Below are positions 23,440-34,852 of a DNA stretch of 64,000 bases, piece by piece. The DNA is from Pseudoscleropodium purum (taxonomy: Eukaryota > Streptophyta > Bryopsida > Hypnales > Brachytheciaceae), in NCBI GenBank assembly GCA_963969395.1, contig OZ017803.1:18538001-18602000 (forward strand), given 5' to 3'. The notes beneath the pieces were generated by a model that saw nothing but the letters and a program-made list of their open reading frames with translations, made no database searches and was not told the origin of the DNA. Each line of letters begins with the position of its first letter. Within the stretch, counting starts at the first letter, position 1. The translations under genes were made by a program, and so were the position numbers.

Positions 23440-26200
23440 AGGCGTTAAGGGGTTAAACGCTTAATCGGGCGCTCCTGACGACAGTTACTAACCAGGCTGA
23501 TCACCAACAGATTGAACACAATCTGAATTGTGCTGCAGACATTTCGATCAGGCAGCTGCAGAATCGGGAGATGCACAGTTAGAACTCTGGAATCTGTTTT
23601 TCACATGAATCCAATCTTAGAAACGTTTCTTCAGTTGCCACAGAAGGTCCATTTTCTTCAGTTCAAGAAAACAGTTACCTAGGACGCTGGAAGTGGCATA
23701 GTCTGTATTTGAACGGTTATATATTTTCATTATATAGGTCAAGACTGTTAAGTATATGTCCTCAACAGTTGCAGTGTTTGTCCTGGAAAAAAAGACTTGC
23801 ATCTAAAATGGTGTAGAGTACGTACTGTGAACCTGTTTAGCACCTAGAGACTAGAGGAGATCGAACACTCAGTACACGTCACCTACTCACCTCTTTTCGA
23901 GGGAGTAATTTTGAGGTAAATTAAAAGGAATTTAAGCCATAATTAATACATCATCAAATGAAAAATTGGAATCGTCAAAACGACACTTATTCCATTATTA
24001 GGCAGATTTTTAGAATATCGTTTTACATGGATTTCAGGTAGAAAATGGACCTCTACGGCATGCAGGAACTCAAGTCTGATTTTCAAACTGATAGTAACTA
24101 TATATGGTTTGGCTTCGACGGTCTCCGTCATTCATTCAAAACCTGTCGCACCTTGAAAGTTTCCAAGATTAGAAGTTCAGCAGACAGACGTTATATAGTC
24201 ACTTCATATACCCAATTCAATGGATACATTGCGCGTAACGTAACTACTAGCCATTGATCAGTCACTACGTACTGTACAGATCAGAAAATCCATGTGAAAC
24301 GATATTCTAAAAATCTGCCTAGCAATGGAATAAGTTTCGTTCCGACGATTCCAATTTTTCATTTGATGATACAATTATGGCTTAAATTCCTTTTAATTTA
24401 CCTCAAAATTACTCCCTCGAAAAGAGGTGACGTGTACTGAGTGTTCGATCTCCTCTAGTCTCTAGGTGCAAAACAGGTTCACAGTACGCACTCTGCACCA
24501 TTTTAGATGCAAGTCTTTTTTTCCAGGACAATTACTGCAACTGTTGAGGACATGCATGTACTTAACAGTCTTGACCCATAAAATGAAAATATATAACCAT
24601 TCAAATACAGACAATGCCACTTCCAGCGTCCTAGGTAACCGTGTCAAACGTTAACTTTGTTAAAATGGCAATATTCCACAAACCAGAAATTGTGACATAA
24701 TTCTTCTCAAAGGTGTAATTTCAGGCCAAAAACTAGGATTGGTATAGATTTTGGTTTCAGGCCGCCTGATCAATCGAACCGCGCCGAACCGCGCCAAAGT
24801 AACTGGAATGTCGGCAATTTAACGAAATTGACGTTGTCACTTAAATTCGTTGTACTGTCCTAGCTTGAAAGTTAGAACTGATTCTGGCTGCTCCTGGCGA
24901 CATACTAACCCATTCCCCGACGCAATGTTCAACGCAGACATTTCAGAGCCAGAGGATGCACCGCTTGAACGCTGGAATGTAGGTTTTAAACATGAAATCC
25001 AATTACAGAAAATAGCTTACATTTCACGGCGCAAGCAGGCTAGAAAATGGATCGTCTGCAGGAGCTCAAGTAGTCACGTCTGAATCTCAAACTGGTAATT
25101 TGGTTTGGCTCCGACGTTCTCCGTTCTCCATTCAATTATTCGTCTAAGCATACCCTGTCGCACCTTGAAAATTTCCGAGAGATGTCAATTTCGTTAAACT
25201 GACGATATTCGCAGAGCCAAAAATTGTGACATCTATCTTCACAAAGCTCTAAGTTCAGACCACAATTAAACTAGGACAGGTATAATTTTTGGGTTCTCGC
25301 CGCGCATCCTGAACCGCGCCGAAGTAATGGAATATCGCCAATTTAACGTACATGACAACATAACTATAAGATTAGAAGTTCAGGCGTTCAGCAAACAGAC
25401 GTTATACACTTATATCCAATTCAATGTACACTTACATACATTGCACGAATACATTGCAAACTAGCCACCGTACTGATCAATCTCTACATAGTGAACAATG
25501 CCTCTGTAACAGATCTGGACAGAATTCCAAGAGAACCATACTCCAAAAATCTGCCTAGCAATGGAATAAGTTCGGTCAGACGACTCCAATTTTCTCATCT
25601 GATGATATATGGCGTGAATGCCCTTTACATCAAGAGAGCTCGGTGACATGTACTGAGTGTTCTCCACTAGCAAGTCTCCAGGTGCAAAAATAGAAATAGT
25701 CTCCTGTACACAGTACTCTGCACGTACTATTTTAAATTCAAGTTGTTTTTCCAGAACAAACACTGCAATTGTTGAACATATATGCTTAACCCATTCAAAT
25801 AAATGTTCAAATACAGACATTCAATGCCACCTCCAGTGTTCAAGGTAACCGTGCCACTAGCTAGCCAGGTGTACGTGCCTTAGAACTTGTTTGGGCGCTA
25901 TTGCTGGCATACTCACCCATTCACCAAAACAATGCCCCGCAGACATTTTGTGCAGATGCAGAGCCAGAAATCCTCCGCCAGAGCGCTGGAATCTATGTTT
26001 TAATAAAAAATCCAATTACAGAAACATTTCTCTGCGCACGCAGGTTAGAAGGTGGATCTTCTGTGGACCTGTAGGCTAGGTACGTCAGAATCTCAAGCTT
26101 GTAAAACGTCGGTGATGTTCTCCGCTTGTCTCCAGGGTCAGAGCAGAAATCGTTCAGTGCAGATCAATATTGTAGACAAAATAAGAATTAGTTCTCTACA
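23440..26200. repeat. Decayed ~1.2-kb tandem units with an inverted segment
   Basis: The block agaagttcag...cagacgttata...cccaattcaatg recurs at 24,171 and 25,374. The block aaatctgcctagcaatggaa...ggtaaccgtg occurs at 24,285-24,639 and 25,535-25,855, and in reverse at 23,674-24,034. The block gctcctgacgaca...gcagacattt...tggaatc occurs at 23,471, 24,890 and about 25,904. The result is two to three diverged direct units plus one inverted segment separated from its partner by about 250 bases. Short ORFs inside are not shared in frame, so the unit is non-coding. Confidence 0.7.
23674..24639. repeat. Long inverted repeat (arms ~355-360 bp)
   Basis: The left arm 23,674-24,034 is the reverse complement of 24,285-24,639 with scattered differences and small indels. 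For example, gttacctaggacgctggaag pairs with cttccagcgtcctaggtaac. Transcription across it would give a long hairpin RNA. Part of the larger repeat array. Confidence 0.8.
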
Positions 26201-26589
26201 CCATTTTTTCAAAGAACAAACAATGTTCGCTAAATCTGTATAGGCGCAAAAACTTGTGACATCTATCCAAAGCTTTGAAATTTTGGACAAGTAAGGATTT
26301 TGGTCACAAACTTTGCGTAAGAAAATAAAGTGGCAGAGTAATAAAATGCCACCAATTTAACGAAATTGACGTTTCAAGAACTACTAGTCTGGACTTTCTT
26401 GATGGAGTACATTTATGTCTGATCATTAATGATCTCGAGCCTACTGCCTTTCAATTCAAGTAGTAACTAGTCCATATACATATCCACGACTCCACGGACC
26501 ACTTTGTTTTCAGTCATCACCTTATGTATCATGTTCGACTTCGACAATATCTTGGTTAATAAAAATTGTGTGATAAAAATTTCAAGTTC

Positions 26590-26721
26590 TCAACATCCAA
26601 AGTCACACAGGCCGTAGGGCAATTGCAAAGGGCTGAACTTGCTGCCAAAACAATCAGGATCTTGCAATTGGAAGTTCTGCTCAATCGAGCTTCTGAAACA
26701 GACCTTCCCACCCAGTGTTAG
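26590..26721 (+). pseudogene. Short coiled-coil-like ORF
   Basis: An open stretch ending in TAG reads QAVGQLQRAELAAKTIRILQ then LEVLLNRASETD, with leucine/heptad character and higher GC than its surroundings. It could be an isolated exon related to the remnants at 20.6-21.8 kb. No splice partner, start or family was identified. Confidence 0.2.
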
Positions 26722-26749
26722 TGTCGATTGCATCTGCAGGGAATATTAT

Positions 26750-29640
26750 ACATAATTCTCACTTTATAACAACCTGCCGACAGAGAAAGACTAACCAGCT
26801 AGTCGACTTGAATTAAAACTTACACACTAGCAGAAGTGTTGGATCATTCGATATATACCGAATTTATTATATACCCACGGATCTTTTCAACAAAGAGATA
26901 ACTAACAAGCTAGTTCAATTTCTTTATGTAGAAGTCATCCAGGATTTCAGAGCACCGATCTCTAAGTTTGATTGTGACATTGAACTGCTCAGTGCACTAA
27001 ATGTCAGTATCGTTGAATTGGCAAATTTGCAGTATGTAGGCACTTTTTAGGATGCACAACCTGAACTGCAAATCTATATCAGTTCAAGTTTTTAAAGCAT
27101 CGTGCAGATGAATTGAATGTCACAATGATTGGCAACCAAAATTGCACCAATTTAACGAAACGGACGAGAAAAGCTAGAACCAAGGATTGGTGCTCGCCTG
27201 TCCAGACTGGCATGCATGGTGTACATTTGAGTTTCCGAACGCTTGCTTAGAAAAGTCTTTACCAGTGTCATAAATTTCTGTCATTTCTGTTATAATTGGT
27301 ATTTAATTATATTACATTCAAATCAGGATTGGGATTGTAATAGAAATTACCAATCTCTCAAAGATAAATTAGTAAACAGTCATGATCACGATAGCAATCT
27401 AGACTCCAAAATTCTGAATCATTTCCAAATTTGATTGTTAACATTATTTCTTTGAAGTTCATGAACAATTGAACTTGTTTACCTGTCAACTTTTGATCAC
27501 TGTTTGCAAGTGGATAGTTGTAAAGTGTCTTATTTTTCTTGCAAACAAAACTTGTCACAATGCAGGAAAATTACACAAGGTTAGATTTCACAAATGGTAA
27601 TTCAAAAAACATAAGAGTGTATTTTTCATGAGTTGTCTGACAAAGCAAAATGATCCTACATAATCACTGCCTTCATTCTACTTCATAACGTGTTTAAATT
27701 ATTAAATATATTTTATTTAAAATATATATAAATAATATATTTTAATGTAAAATTGTCACAAGTGATATTATAAACATGCAAACGACAAAACACAAAAATA
27801 AAACTTTAATTTCATATATCCAATCACCTCAATTACAAATACTATAAGACTTGGTGAAATCAATTATAATTCACAATGCATGCATGCATTTCATTATAAT
27901 ACTTTATCTACAAAGTTTTAATGAATTTTCATACAAAGATTCAATAACAAAACACACACTATCAAGTAGAATGAGAAACAGTGATTGTGAAGACAATGCT
28001 GATCATTTTGCTTTATCAGACAACTCAAGAGAAATACACACTCATTTTCTCTGAACTTCCTGTCATGAACTCAAACCTTGCTGTAGTTTCCCTTCATTCG
28101 CAACAAATTGTGCATGCAAGAATCGACTCCCTGGACTTTAACCGATCTCACAAGAATCGCCGCCTGCACCACACACTGAACATCTCCGATCAATTCAAAT
28201 GCTTCAATCTTCATTTAGCAAGCGCAATATATCACGATAGTGCAGAAAGAATCTGATCACAAACTGGCAGTAAGTCTGTTGCTAGCTTGAACGTACCTTA
28301 CGCTGCGCCCTATCTGGCAATAGAATCGATCTTGGAAAAGTTCGGCGCTAGGACCGAATAGATCAGTGCGCCGATCGATCGACCCCTCCGGAACTGCAGT
28401 GATCGCCGGCCGACCGGCCACGAATTCGAAAGTTGCTTACTGAAATAGCTAGAACGATACATGCGGTGATCATAAGTTTGTGGAGTAGAACTCACGATCT
28501 AACTCTGACTAGCTGTTTCCAGTGATCGACGAGGGTTTCAGACTGAAGCAAATGAATGAGTGAACCGCATGTGTTGCAAGGGACGCGGGTATTTGTATTC
28601 GAATTCGATCTCACTGGCTTTCGCAGAGCTTGCTCAAGTGGGTGGACAGTGGTGGCGCTCGCGAAGGAGCGGTGGGGAGGTGGTCAAAGGGCCGGCTCAT
28701 CTATCTCTGGCCACCTGACCAGGCCGGGAACCTGACCCGAATGTGCTGCCGGTCATTACTTCTTGCTTCTTGGAAGTTAGGCGGAACGTTGTTGGATCTT
28801 AGCCGATCGAGGGCTTAACCACGGATTAGAGGACTAGAAAGCTAGTGGTGACGTTCTCAGTTGATATTGAGTTCCCTTTACGGAATCGTGGTCCCAAGGC
28901 GACGGCCTCGATCGGAGATTCGACCATGCGACCCTATCCTTACAGGGTGGGTCAAGTAAAGCCTTCCCACGCGGGGAGTGTGTCAGACTTTTTCAGTTCT
29001 TCTCACTGGACTATTCGGGAGTACAATTGCTTGTTTTGCATCTACATACTTTACTGTCTTTAATTAATTAATCTTCCTTTTAAGTTTAATTAGGGACGGA
29101 GTTTGAGTGGATGACTGAATTAAATTCAATGCGAAGGTTTGAGAAAGTAGAGAATGTTTTGCCTCTTGAAAATAAGTTCCAAGACAAAATACGGAACATG
29201 CCTCTAGCTGTGAGCTGTCAAACATTTATCAAATAGTTATCACATGGTGGCGGAGAAACTATATTTTCCCCGGGCCTTGGGCCGGCCTTGGGTGTTGGGA
29301 ACAAACGAACTTTGTTGAATGCCAGGTTTCTTACGTGTTTGAATTTGATACGCCCGCTGGAGCAGCTCGCGCACCGCTTTTGCAAATTCTGACTTGTTGC
29401 AAGCTGTTTCAGTGTTGACATCGTCGGGACATTGGATTGTTTGACACGTGACGCCCCCAAATTCAACGAAATGACGTCTGAAAGTACTTCATCTGCACGA
29501 GTATCGCACGGTAACTCTAAGTTAGTTAAATTGATGCTTGCATTCCGCCACGCCACTTGTGAACTGATGGGCTTGTATTCTTCCCTTTGCAATTAATGAA
29601 ATTCCGTTTCATTTGTTTAAAAAAAATTGATGCTTGCACC
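26750..29640. other. Intergenic, mixed composition
   Basis: A+T-rich to about 28.0 kb, then more GC-rich from 28.05 to 29.5 kb (cgatcgatcgacccctccgg and neighbours). No ORF with visible domain or splice structure. A caccaatttaacgaaa motif near 27,147 and a caaattcaacgaaatgacg motif near 29,457 match the recurring word in the 23-26 kb array. Confidence 0.4.
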
Positions 29641-29647
29641 TTTCCAT

Positions 29648-29809
29648 CACAAGGGTCTTTTCTGCGTTTCCCTCTCTCACTTTCTCCTGTGTGAGTGGGA
29701 ACATTATGACTTTCTCCTATGTCACAAGATTGTGACATAGGAGAAAGTCATAATGTTCCCACTCACACAGGAGAAAGTGAGAGAGGGAAGCGCAAAAAAG
29801 ATCTTTGTG
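29648..29809. repeat. Near-perfect 80-bp-arm palindrome (hairpin)
   Basis: Arms 29,648-29,727 and 29,730-29,809 are separated by two bases. By eye there is one mismatch (29,662/29,795) and three G:T wobbles in 80 pairs. The centre reads gtcacaa-ga-ttgtgac. Such a short loop and high identity indicate a recent inverted duplication or fold-back element; as RNA it would be a perfect dsRNA stem. Confidence 0.9.
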
Positions 29810-30649
29810 CATCTACCACTAACTCGTTGAAACCTTCTAGAATCTAGCTAATTAACATATATCTAGTCACCGCTGCTCTCGCTAGGAATGGGGAAAATCT
29901 TGCAAATTCTGGCCCACCGTCATACTGAGGAGCATGACACACGCGTGCAAACATGTTACCGAATTCTGACTTTCTGATTATTGTATCTAGAAGTGTGAGT
30001 GTCAGCTGATCGATATATCGGCAAGGTGGATGCAAGCTAGTTGGTACCGCCTTTCAACCCTTGAATAATTCATGCTTTAGTACGTCCGGAAACTGCTTTT
30101 GCTCAATCATAAGTTATACTTGTCAGTTAGAACCGCCCTAGAACATGGCTCCAGCCGCTATTTCTAGTTACGTAAGTGCTCCAAATACGTTACCGACCAT
30201 GCAAGTTGTCAATTCTACGTGTTTGTGTAGCATGCGGCGGTGGTGAAGCTTGAACGTGAAGCCTTGAATAAATAGTAGGAAGACGTACATGATTAGAGGT
30301 GGACACATATATACCAGTGAAACGGATAAATTCAAACTCCAGAATAAATTTGGGTTTGGTCCCCTACTTCGATCGCATACAGGCAGGAATAAGCGGTGCT
30401 TAACCGACTCATCATGGCCTTTGCCAGGACCTGCCATATCGAGATTCTTCGAGCTGACCTGCTGACGGATGGAGGCAGGGCCACACAAAGCTGGAAGAGT
30501 GGCAGCCAAGGTCATTTCAATCCATAAAAATGCTATTGTAAACGTCAGGATTCAGTTTGATCTTTTTAGTCAAAAAAATTGTTTCAAGTAACTAAGGTGG
30601 AAGCACCAATAACCAATCAAATAAGCAATTTGGGAGCAGATTCTGTGCA

Positions 30650-31030
30650 GTATGAGTTGGTGGATATTTTTCCCATGCAGGAAGATAGGAAATGTGAGGA
30701 TTGCTAAATTTTCAGATTTTTATTCAGAAAATTGAAATTACAGTGCAATCCAAGAGGCAAAATAACAATTGACTCATAAGCAATGTTTAGAGTCTTTTAA
30801 TTCCAATCATTCCAAAGAGTACTTTCTTACTCATTACTACACATAATGTGTCATAACCTTATTGGTTGCAAACTTGAAAAGGACAAAAATTACAAATTTC
30901 AAGCTTCAAAACAAGCATATCCAACCTAAGGTTGGAATTAACATCCCTTCTACATTGGGTATTGGGCAAGGTTGGTAATTGGTGCCTCCACTTTATAAGA
31001 TTATTGGAATTACTAACTAGGAAAGGGAAC
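30650..31030. repeat. Dispersed repeat, copy 2 (pair with 4,510-4,900)
   Basis: Same ordered blocks as 4,510-4,900 (caggaagatag, gtactttcttactcat, cataaccttattggt, ccaacctaaggttggaa). No ORF. Confidence 0.45.
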
Positions 31031-31099
31031 ATCTCTGAAATGACATCATTTTTCTGAAGGTGTCAACTATTTTAGTTTACCTCTAAAGGTTTTGGCAAG

Positions 31100-31960
31100 T
31101 GTCATTTCTAGTATAAGTACCAAATTTTAGGGAAAAAAAAAACATTTTTGAACACATTTAACCTTAGGATCTTGTATTACATTAGTTTGAAAATATGTGA
31201 AAAAAATTTCAGAATTTTCCATTGTAAGATATTAGCATTTGAATGAACAAAATTCATTTTTTAGACCTTGTAAAAAACAGGGCAACTATCATTTACAAGG
31301 TCATATTTGTATGACAAAAGTCCAAAATGGTGGTTACTCTTTGGATTTATTCTTCAATGCAAGTTGGTCACATACTTGAAAATTTTCAGACCATTTGGAA
31401 TTGTACAATATATAGGAAAAAAATAGTAAATAAGAAAAAGTAGAGAATGATTTAAAATACTAAATTGTTAAGAATTAATTAATCAATTGCAAATGCCAAT
31501 TCCAATGGTTGTAATGTTGTAATAAACAATGTACTCACAATGTTTTGATTTTTTTTTTTAAATATTGAAAATTGAGTTAAATAAAGGACTTCAAAGTTTA
31601 TTTTAGAGTAGAAATTTCATAACTACCTACAAACTAAAACTCCTCATCACATTCATCTCATTAATCAAAATGAGATAATTCAAATCTTTTTGCAAAGATA
31701 TAAATCTAGAAAATCAATTTCAAATTTTTATTTCTTAAAAAAATGAATTTAAGAATTTTTTTTGAATTGCCCACACTTCACTAAAAATGACATATCATAC
31801 AATAACTTTTTAACCATGTAGTTAAAAGTTATAATAATTATTGTGCCTTATAGCTACTCTTTGGCACATATTGTGTGGAAATTTCAATGAAATAAAATAA
31901 AAATTTCATTTGAAGTGAGCTGCACAAAAATGCTATGTTCTCAAAAATTAAAGCATATCC
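31100..31960 (+). repeat. Dispersed TTAA-CCCC family, degenerate copy
   Basis: Carries the family blocks taccaaattttaggg, gtaagatattagcattt, caaaatggtggttactcttt, aattgtacaatatatagg and aatgttgtaataaacaat in the same order as the copy at 48,869. Its termini are eroded. The ACATTAGAAGA element begins 40 bases downstream. Confidence 0.6.
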
Positions 31961-31999
31961 AAAGCTTTATGGATGAACCTTGAAAGAATGGATACACCT

Positions 32000-32266
32000 A
32001 CATTAGAAGAGTTTTCTACCCTCAGGAGGGCTATGAGTTTCCAAATTGAAGGAACTACCTTGCAGAGGGCCACGGCAACTCGTTGATGTAGCACAACAAC
32101 TGCCATGTCCAAAAAAAATGAACATTTTTTTTCAATTTTTTTCTTCATTTCAAGATTTTTTTCATTTTTTTTTCTAGAAACAGCCATTCTTTAGAACTGC
32201 AGAGGAGAAGTTTGTAGTACACCAACTTAAAACAGTCCTCTTGAACCCCCTACAAATCTTCTAATG
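32000..32266. mobile_element. Short TIR element, family ACATTAGAAGA, copy 2
   Basis: Starts ACATTAGAAGAGTTTTCTAC and ends cccctacaaatcttctaatg, the inverted form of the start. The interior matches the copy at 8,240 only loosely (gggcc near the left end, ctgccatg in the middle). Confidence 0.45.
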
Positions 32267-32785
32267 AGTATGACTACTATTTTCAAACTTCAAAGTTCCT
32301 GTATTTGAATGCTCCTATTTTGCAATAGCATATGATTGAAATTTTTATTTTTCAATTTTTCAAACTTCAAAGATGTGAGGACATGTCTTTAATATTTCTT
32401 AAAATTTTAATTTTTGGGTGAAAATTTGTCACTTTTGAATTAAAAATCAAAAAGTGAAAACAAATTTCATATCAAATATTGTATATGCTCCAAAAATCTG
32501 AAAATAGTTCTTACTAAGGTCTATGTAATAGTTTAGAGTTTAGATTAGGGTGATTGCAAAAAATCTTGGGGAAGTCACTTGTCGCAGCTTAAAATTTTGA
32601 TTTTCTTAGTATACACCAAAATAGGAACGGAAACTAGTCATTAGGGAACCGGATCCGATAAGGTGGAGAAGGTAAACTCAAAATTAGCACGGAATGGGAA
32701 GTAATGGGCCTCTTGGATCTAATCCGGTCAGGAGTAACTAACGACGGAAATGGAATGTAACACGGATTAGGTCTAGGACCGGATT

Positions 32786-32837
32786 ATGATGATGAACCGG
32801 ATTATGATGGTAAACCGGATTTATGATGACAAACCGG
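32786..32837 (+). repeat. 18-bp promoter-proximal subrepeats
   Basis: Three near-identical units of the form accggattatgatgatga occur just upstream of the TATA box at 32,853. Their position suggests promoter binding sites of the element; that is inference. Confidence 0.6.
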
Positions 32838-32852
32838 AAAGGGTCCAGGGAC

Positions 32853-32859
32853 TATAAAA
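32853..32859 (+). promoter_or_regulatory. Putative TATA box of the LTR-like element ORF
   Basis: TATAAAA follows the 18-bp subrepeats and precedes the ORF ATG at 33,035 by about 180 bases. It fits transcription of the element's ORF. Confidence 0.5.
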
Positions 32860-33034
32860 GGAGGAGCTTTCACTGTTGCACCCCCTTTTAGAAACTCGAC
32901 CTTGAGCGTGCGCGGTTGAGTTTTTGGCGTTTGTGCGTTTGTGTTCTGTTCGTTTTGATTCCGGTTGAGATCGGAGAGAGAACGTGAGGAACGGGACATG
33001 CGGCTAGGAGAGAGTGAGATAGATTGGAGGGGGA

Positions 33035-34693
33035 ATGCCGCCGCTACGTAGGTCTAGACCAGCGAGTCCCTCTGGAGGCGAGGTGAAGCTCCGGAAAGTC
33101 ATTCCGGTTATTCCCTCCACAGAGCCGGAAAAGTCTCAACTCATGGAGGATCTCAAATCCATGGGTTGCCTCGGGTTTGCCGAGAAACCTTGGGGTTTTA
33201 GGGAGGAGAGAATGGTCAAGGAGCTCCTCGGAAAGCTGTCCAATCAGTTTGACAACACCGTGAGAGGAACTCCCGTCAGCTGGAACGAGGGAATGTGGAG
33301 AGGGGTTTACGGTTTCCGGGCAGGAGGTTTAGGGATGGCGAACCGGAAGGATGAGTTTGTCCGAGAGAAGTTCCAGGGAGCCGTCAACCCGAAGGACGGA
33401 TACGCGGTCGAGGATTGCATGGATGACCGACACCGTCGGCTCCTGCAATTCTTGGTTCCGGTTCTTCACCCGGAAAAGCCGACCAGGGTGACGATCACCC
33501 TCGGCAACACCATTTTCGGTGCCCTCAGTGGTACCCGGAAAGTGGACTGGGCACGGATCATTTCCGATCTCGTGGCCCAGCTCGTTAGTAGGGTTGGGAA
33601 GAAAAGGGCCACTCTAGTGTGCCCTTACCTCTTCCACCTCTATCGGAAACACCAAGTCCTCACCGACACGGAGGAGAAGGTGTGGAAGACTCAGGAAGTC
33701 CTCCTGAAGTATGGGGAGTCGGAAACGGATGACGAGGCCGAATCCGATTCCGGGTCAGAACGGGAGTCGAGCGAGGAAGAGGAGGAGCCGATGCCGCCCA
33801 TCAAGCGACAGAAGTTGACGCCTCCACACAAGCGCGGGACGCCTCCCGGTCAAGACAGACCGGCCCCGGAAGAGAAACCGGAAGCCGAGAAGACCGTTTC
33901 CGGGGGAGACCCGGAAATGCAAGATCCGTTCAACGGTCTGATCAACGTCCTCTGCAACATCAGGGCGGATTGGGAGGTCAAGCACAGGACGCTTGCGGCG
34001 ATCGGAAAGTTGGTGGGTGCGCCACCGGACAGCAAGTTGGCAGAACAGGTGGCGGAGTGCATCACCAATCCGGAAGAGACCCGGAAGCAGGAAGCAGAGA
34101 TCCGCCGGTTGCAGGAGGAGGTGGATAACCTGAAGGCAACTCTTTTTGCCTATCGGGAAGACGTGACGGCCGCCCGGGAGATGGCGGAGGAGACTCGGAA
34201 GATAGCCGAGTAGATCAAGGCGGTCCTGGGAGAGACCAGAACGGCCGCCGCCAAAGCGAAGTTCTTCGACGAGAAGATCCACGAAGAGAAGAAACTATCC
34301 GGTTCCCGGATGGTCCGGATTCTCGCCGACTTCGCTGAGCAGGTGGAGACGGCAATGGTGGAAGGGCGGAAGGCTGCGGACCGGATCGAGGAGAGCAGCC
34401 GGAAGCTGACTGGAGCGACGTGCGACAAAGGGATTCATCTTTCGGATATCTCGCTACCGGATCTCTTTCCAGACGCGACTATTGCGAAGGATAGGAAGGA
34501 TTGGACTCCTGAGTCCAAAAAGTCTGCACGGACTGGGACTCCGGGCACAAGACCGGATATCACCATCGACTTGGAGTCTCCACCCGGATCTAACCCTGCG
34601 GAGGGGGAACGGATCCGGAACTTGAGTGAAGTCTTCGAGGAGCTAGTTCCGGAGGTCGGAAGCCCGACAATAGGATCTAGGGTTGTAGAGTAG
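33035..34693 (+). pseudogene. Transposon-associated ORF with one in-frame amber codon
   Basis: One frame runs 552 codons plus stop, interrupted only by TAG at 34,211-34,213 (AE*IKAVLGE; CAG to TAG would explain it). The protein has a basic Pro/Ser N-terminus, a globular part of about 60-235 residues (VRGTPVSWNEGMWRGVYGFR; WARIISDLVAQ; CPYLFHLYRKH), an acidic stretch (ESDSGSERESSEEEEE), a short basic NLS-like PIKRQK and a Lys/Glu-rich coiled coil around the amber. The globular part resembles plant proteins often labelled as putative plant transposon proteins; that recollection is untested. No RT, integrase or transposase motif is visible. Without readthrough the product is 392 residues and lacks the C-terminal third. 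Confidence 0.65.
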
Positions 34694-34844
34694 ATAGGAT
34701 TTTGATTTCAGTTAGGAGTAGGAGCGGATCCGGATCCGGATCCGGCTCAACAGTATTAGGTTAGACCGGAAGTTAGATTAGGGTGGCGGCGGACCCCTAC
34801 GGGTTTTCCGCTCCTTTTTGTGCTTTTAGGGTTTTTACCCTTTG

Positions 34845-34852
34845 TATATAAA
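34845..34852 (+). promoter_or_regulatory. Second TATA-like site in LTR-like element
   Basis: TATATAAA lies about 150 bases after the ORF stop. In an LTR reading this could be the U3 promoter, with R/U5 in the remaining 1 kb before the TGCGACA end. Confidence 0.35.

Noticed and set aside
29648..29809. Palindrome as a standard microRNA precursor
   Set aside because: The loop is only two bases and pairing is almost perfect over 80 bases, unlike typical plant MIRNA foldbacks; kept only as a hairpin repeat.
33755..34428. Minus-strand ORFs up to 175 codons
   Set aside because: Shadows of the long plus-strand ORF in the GC-rich LTR-like element.
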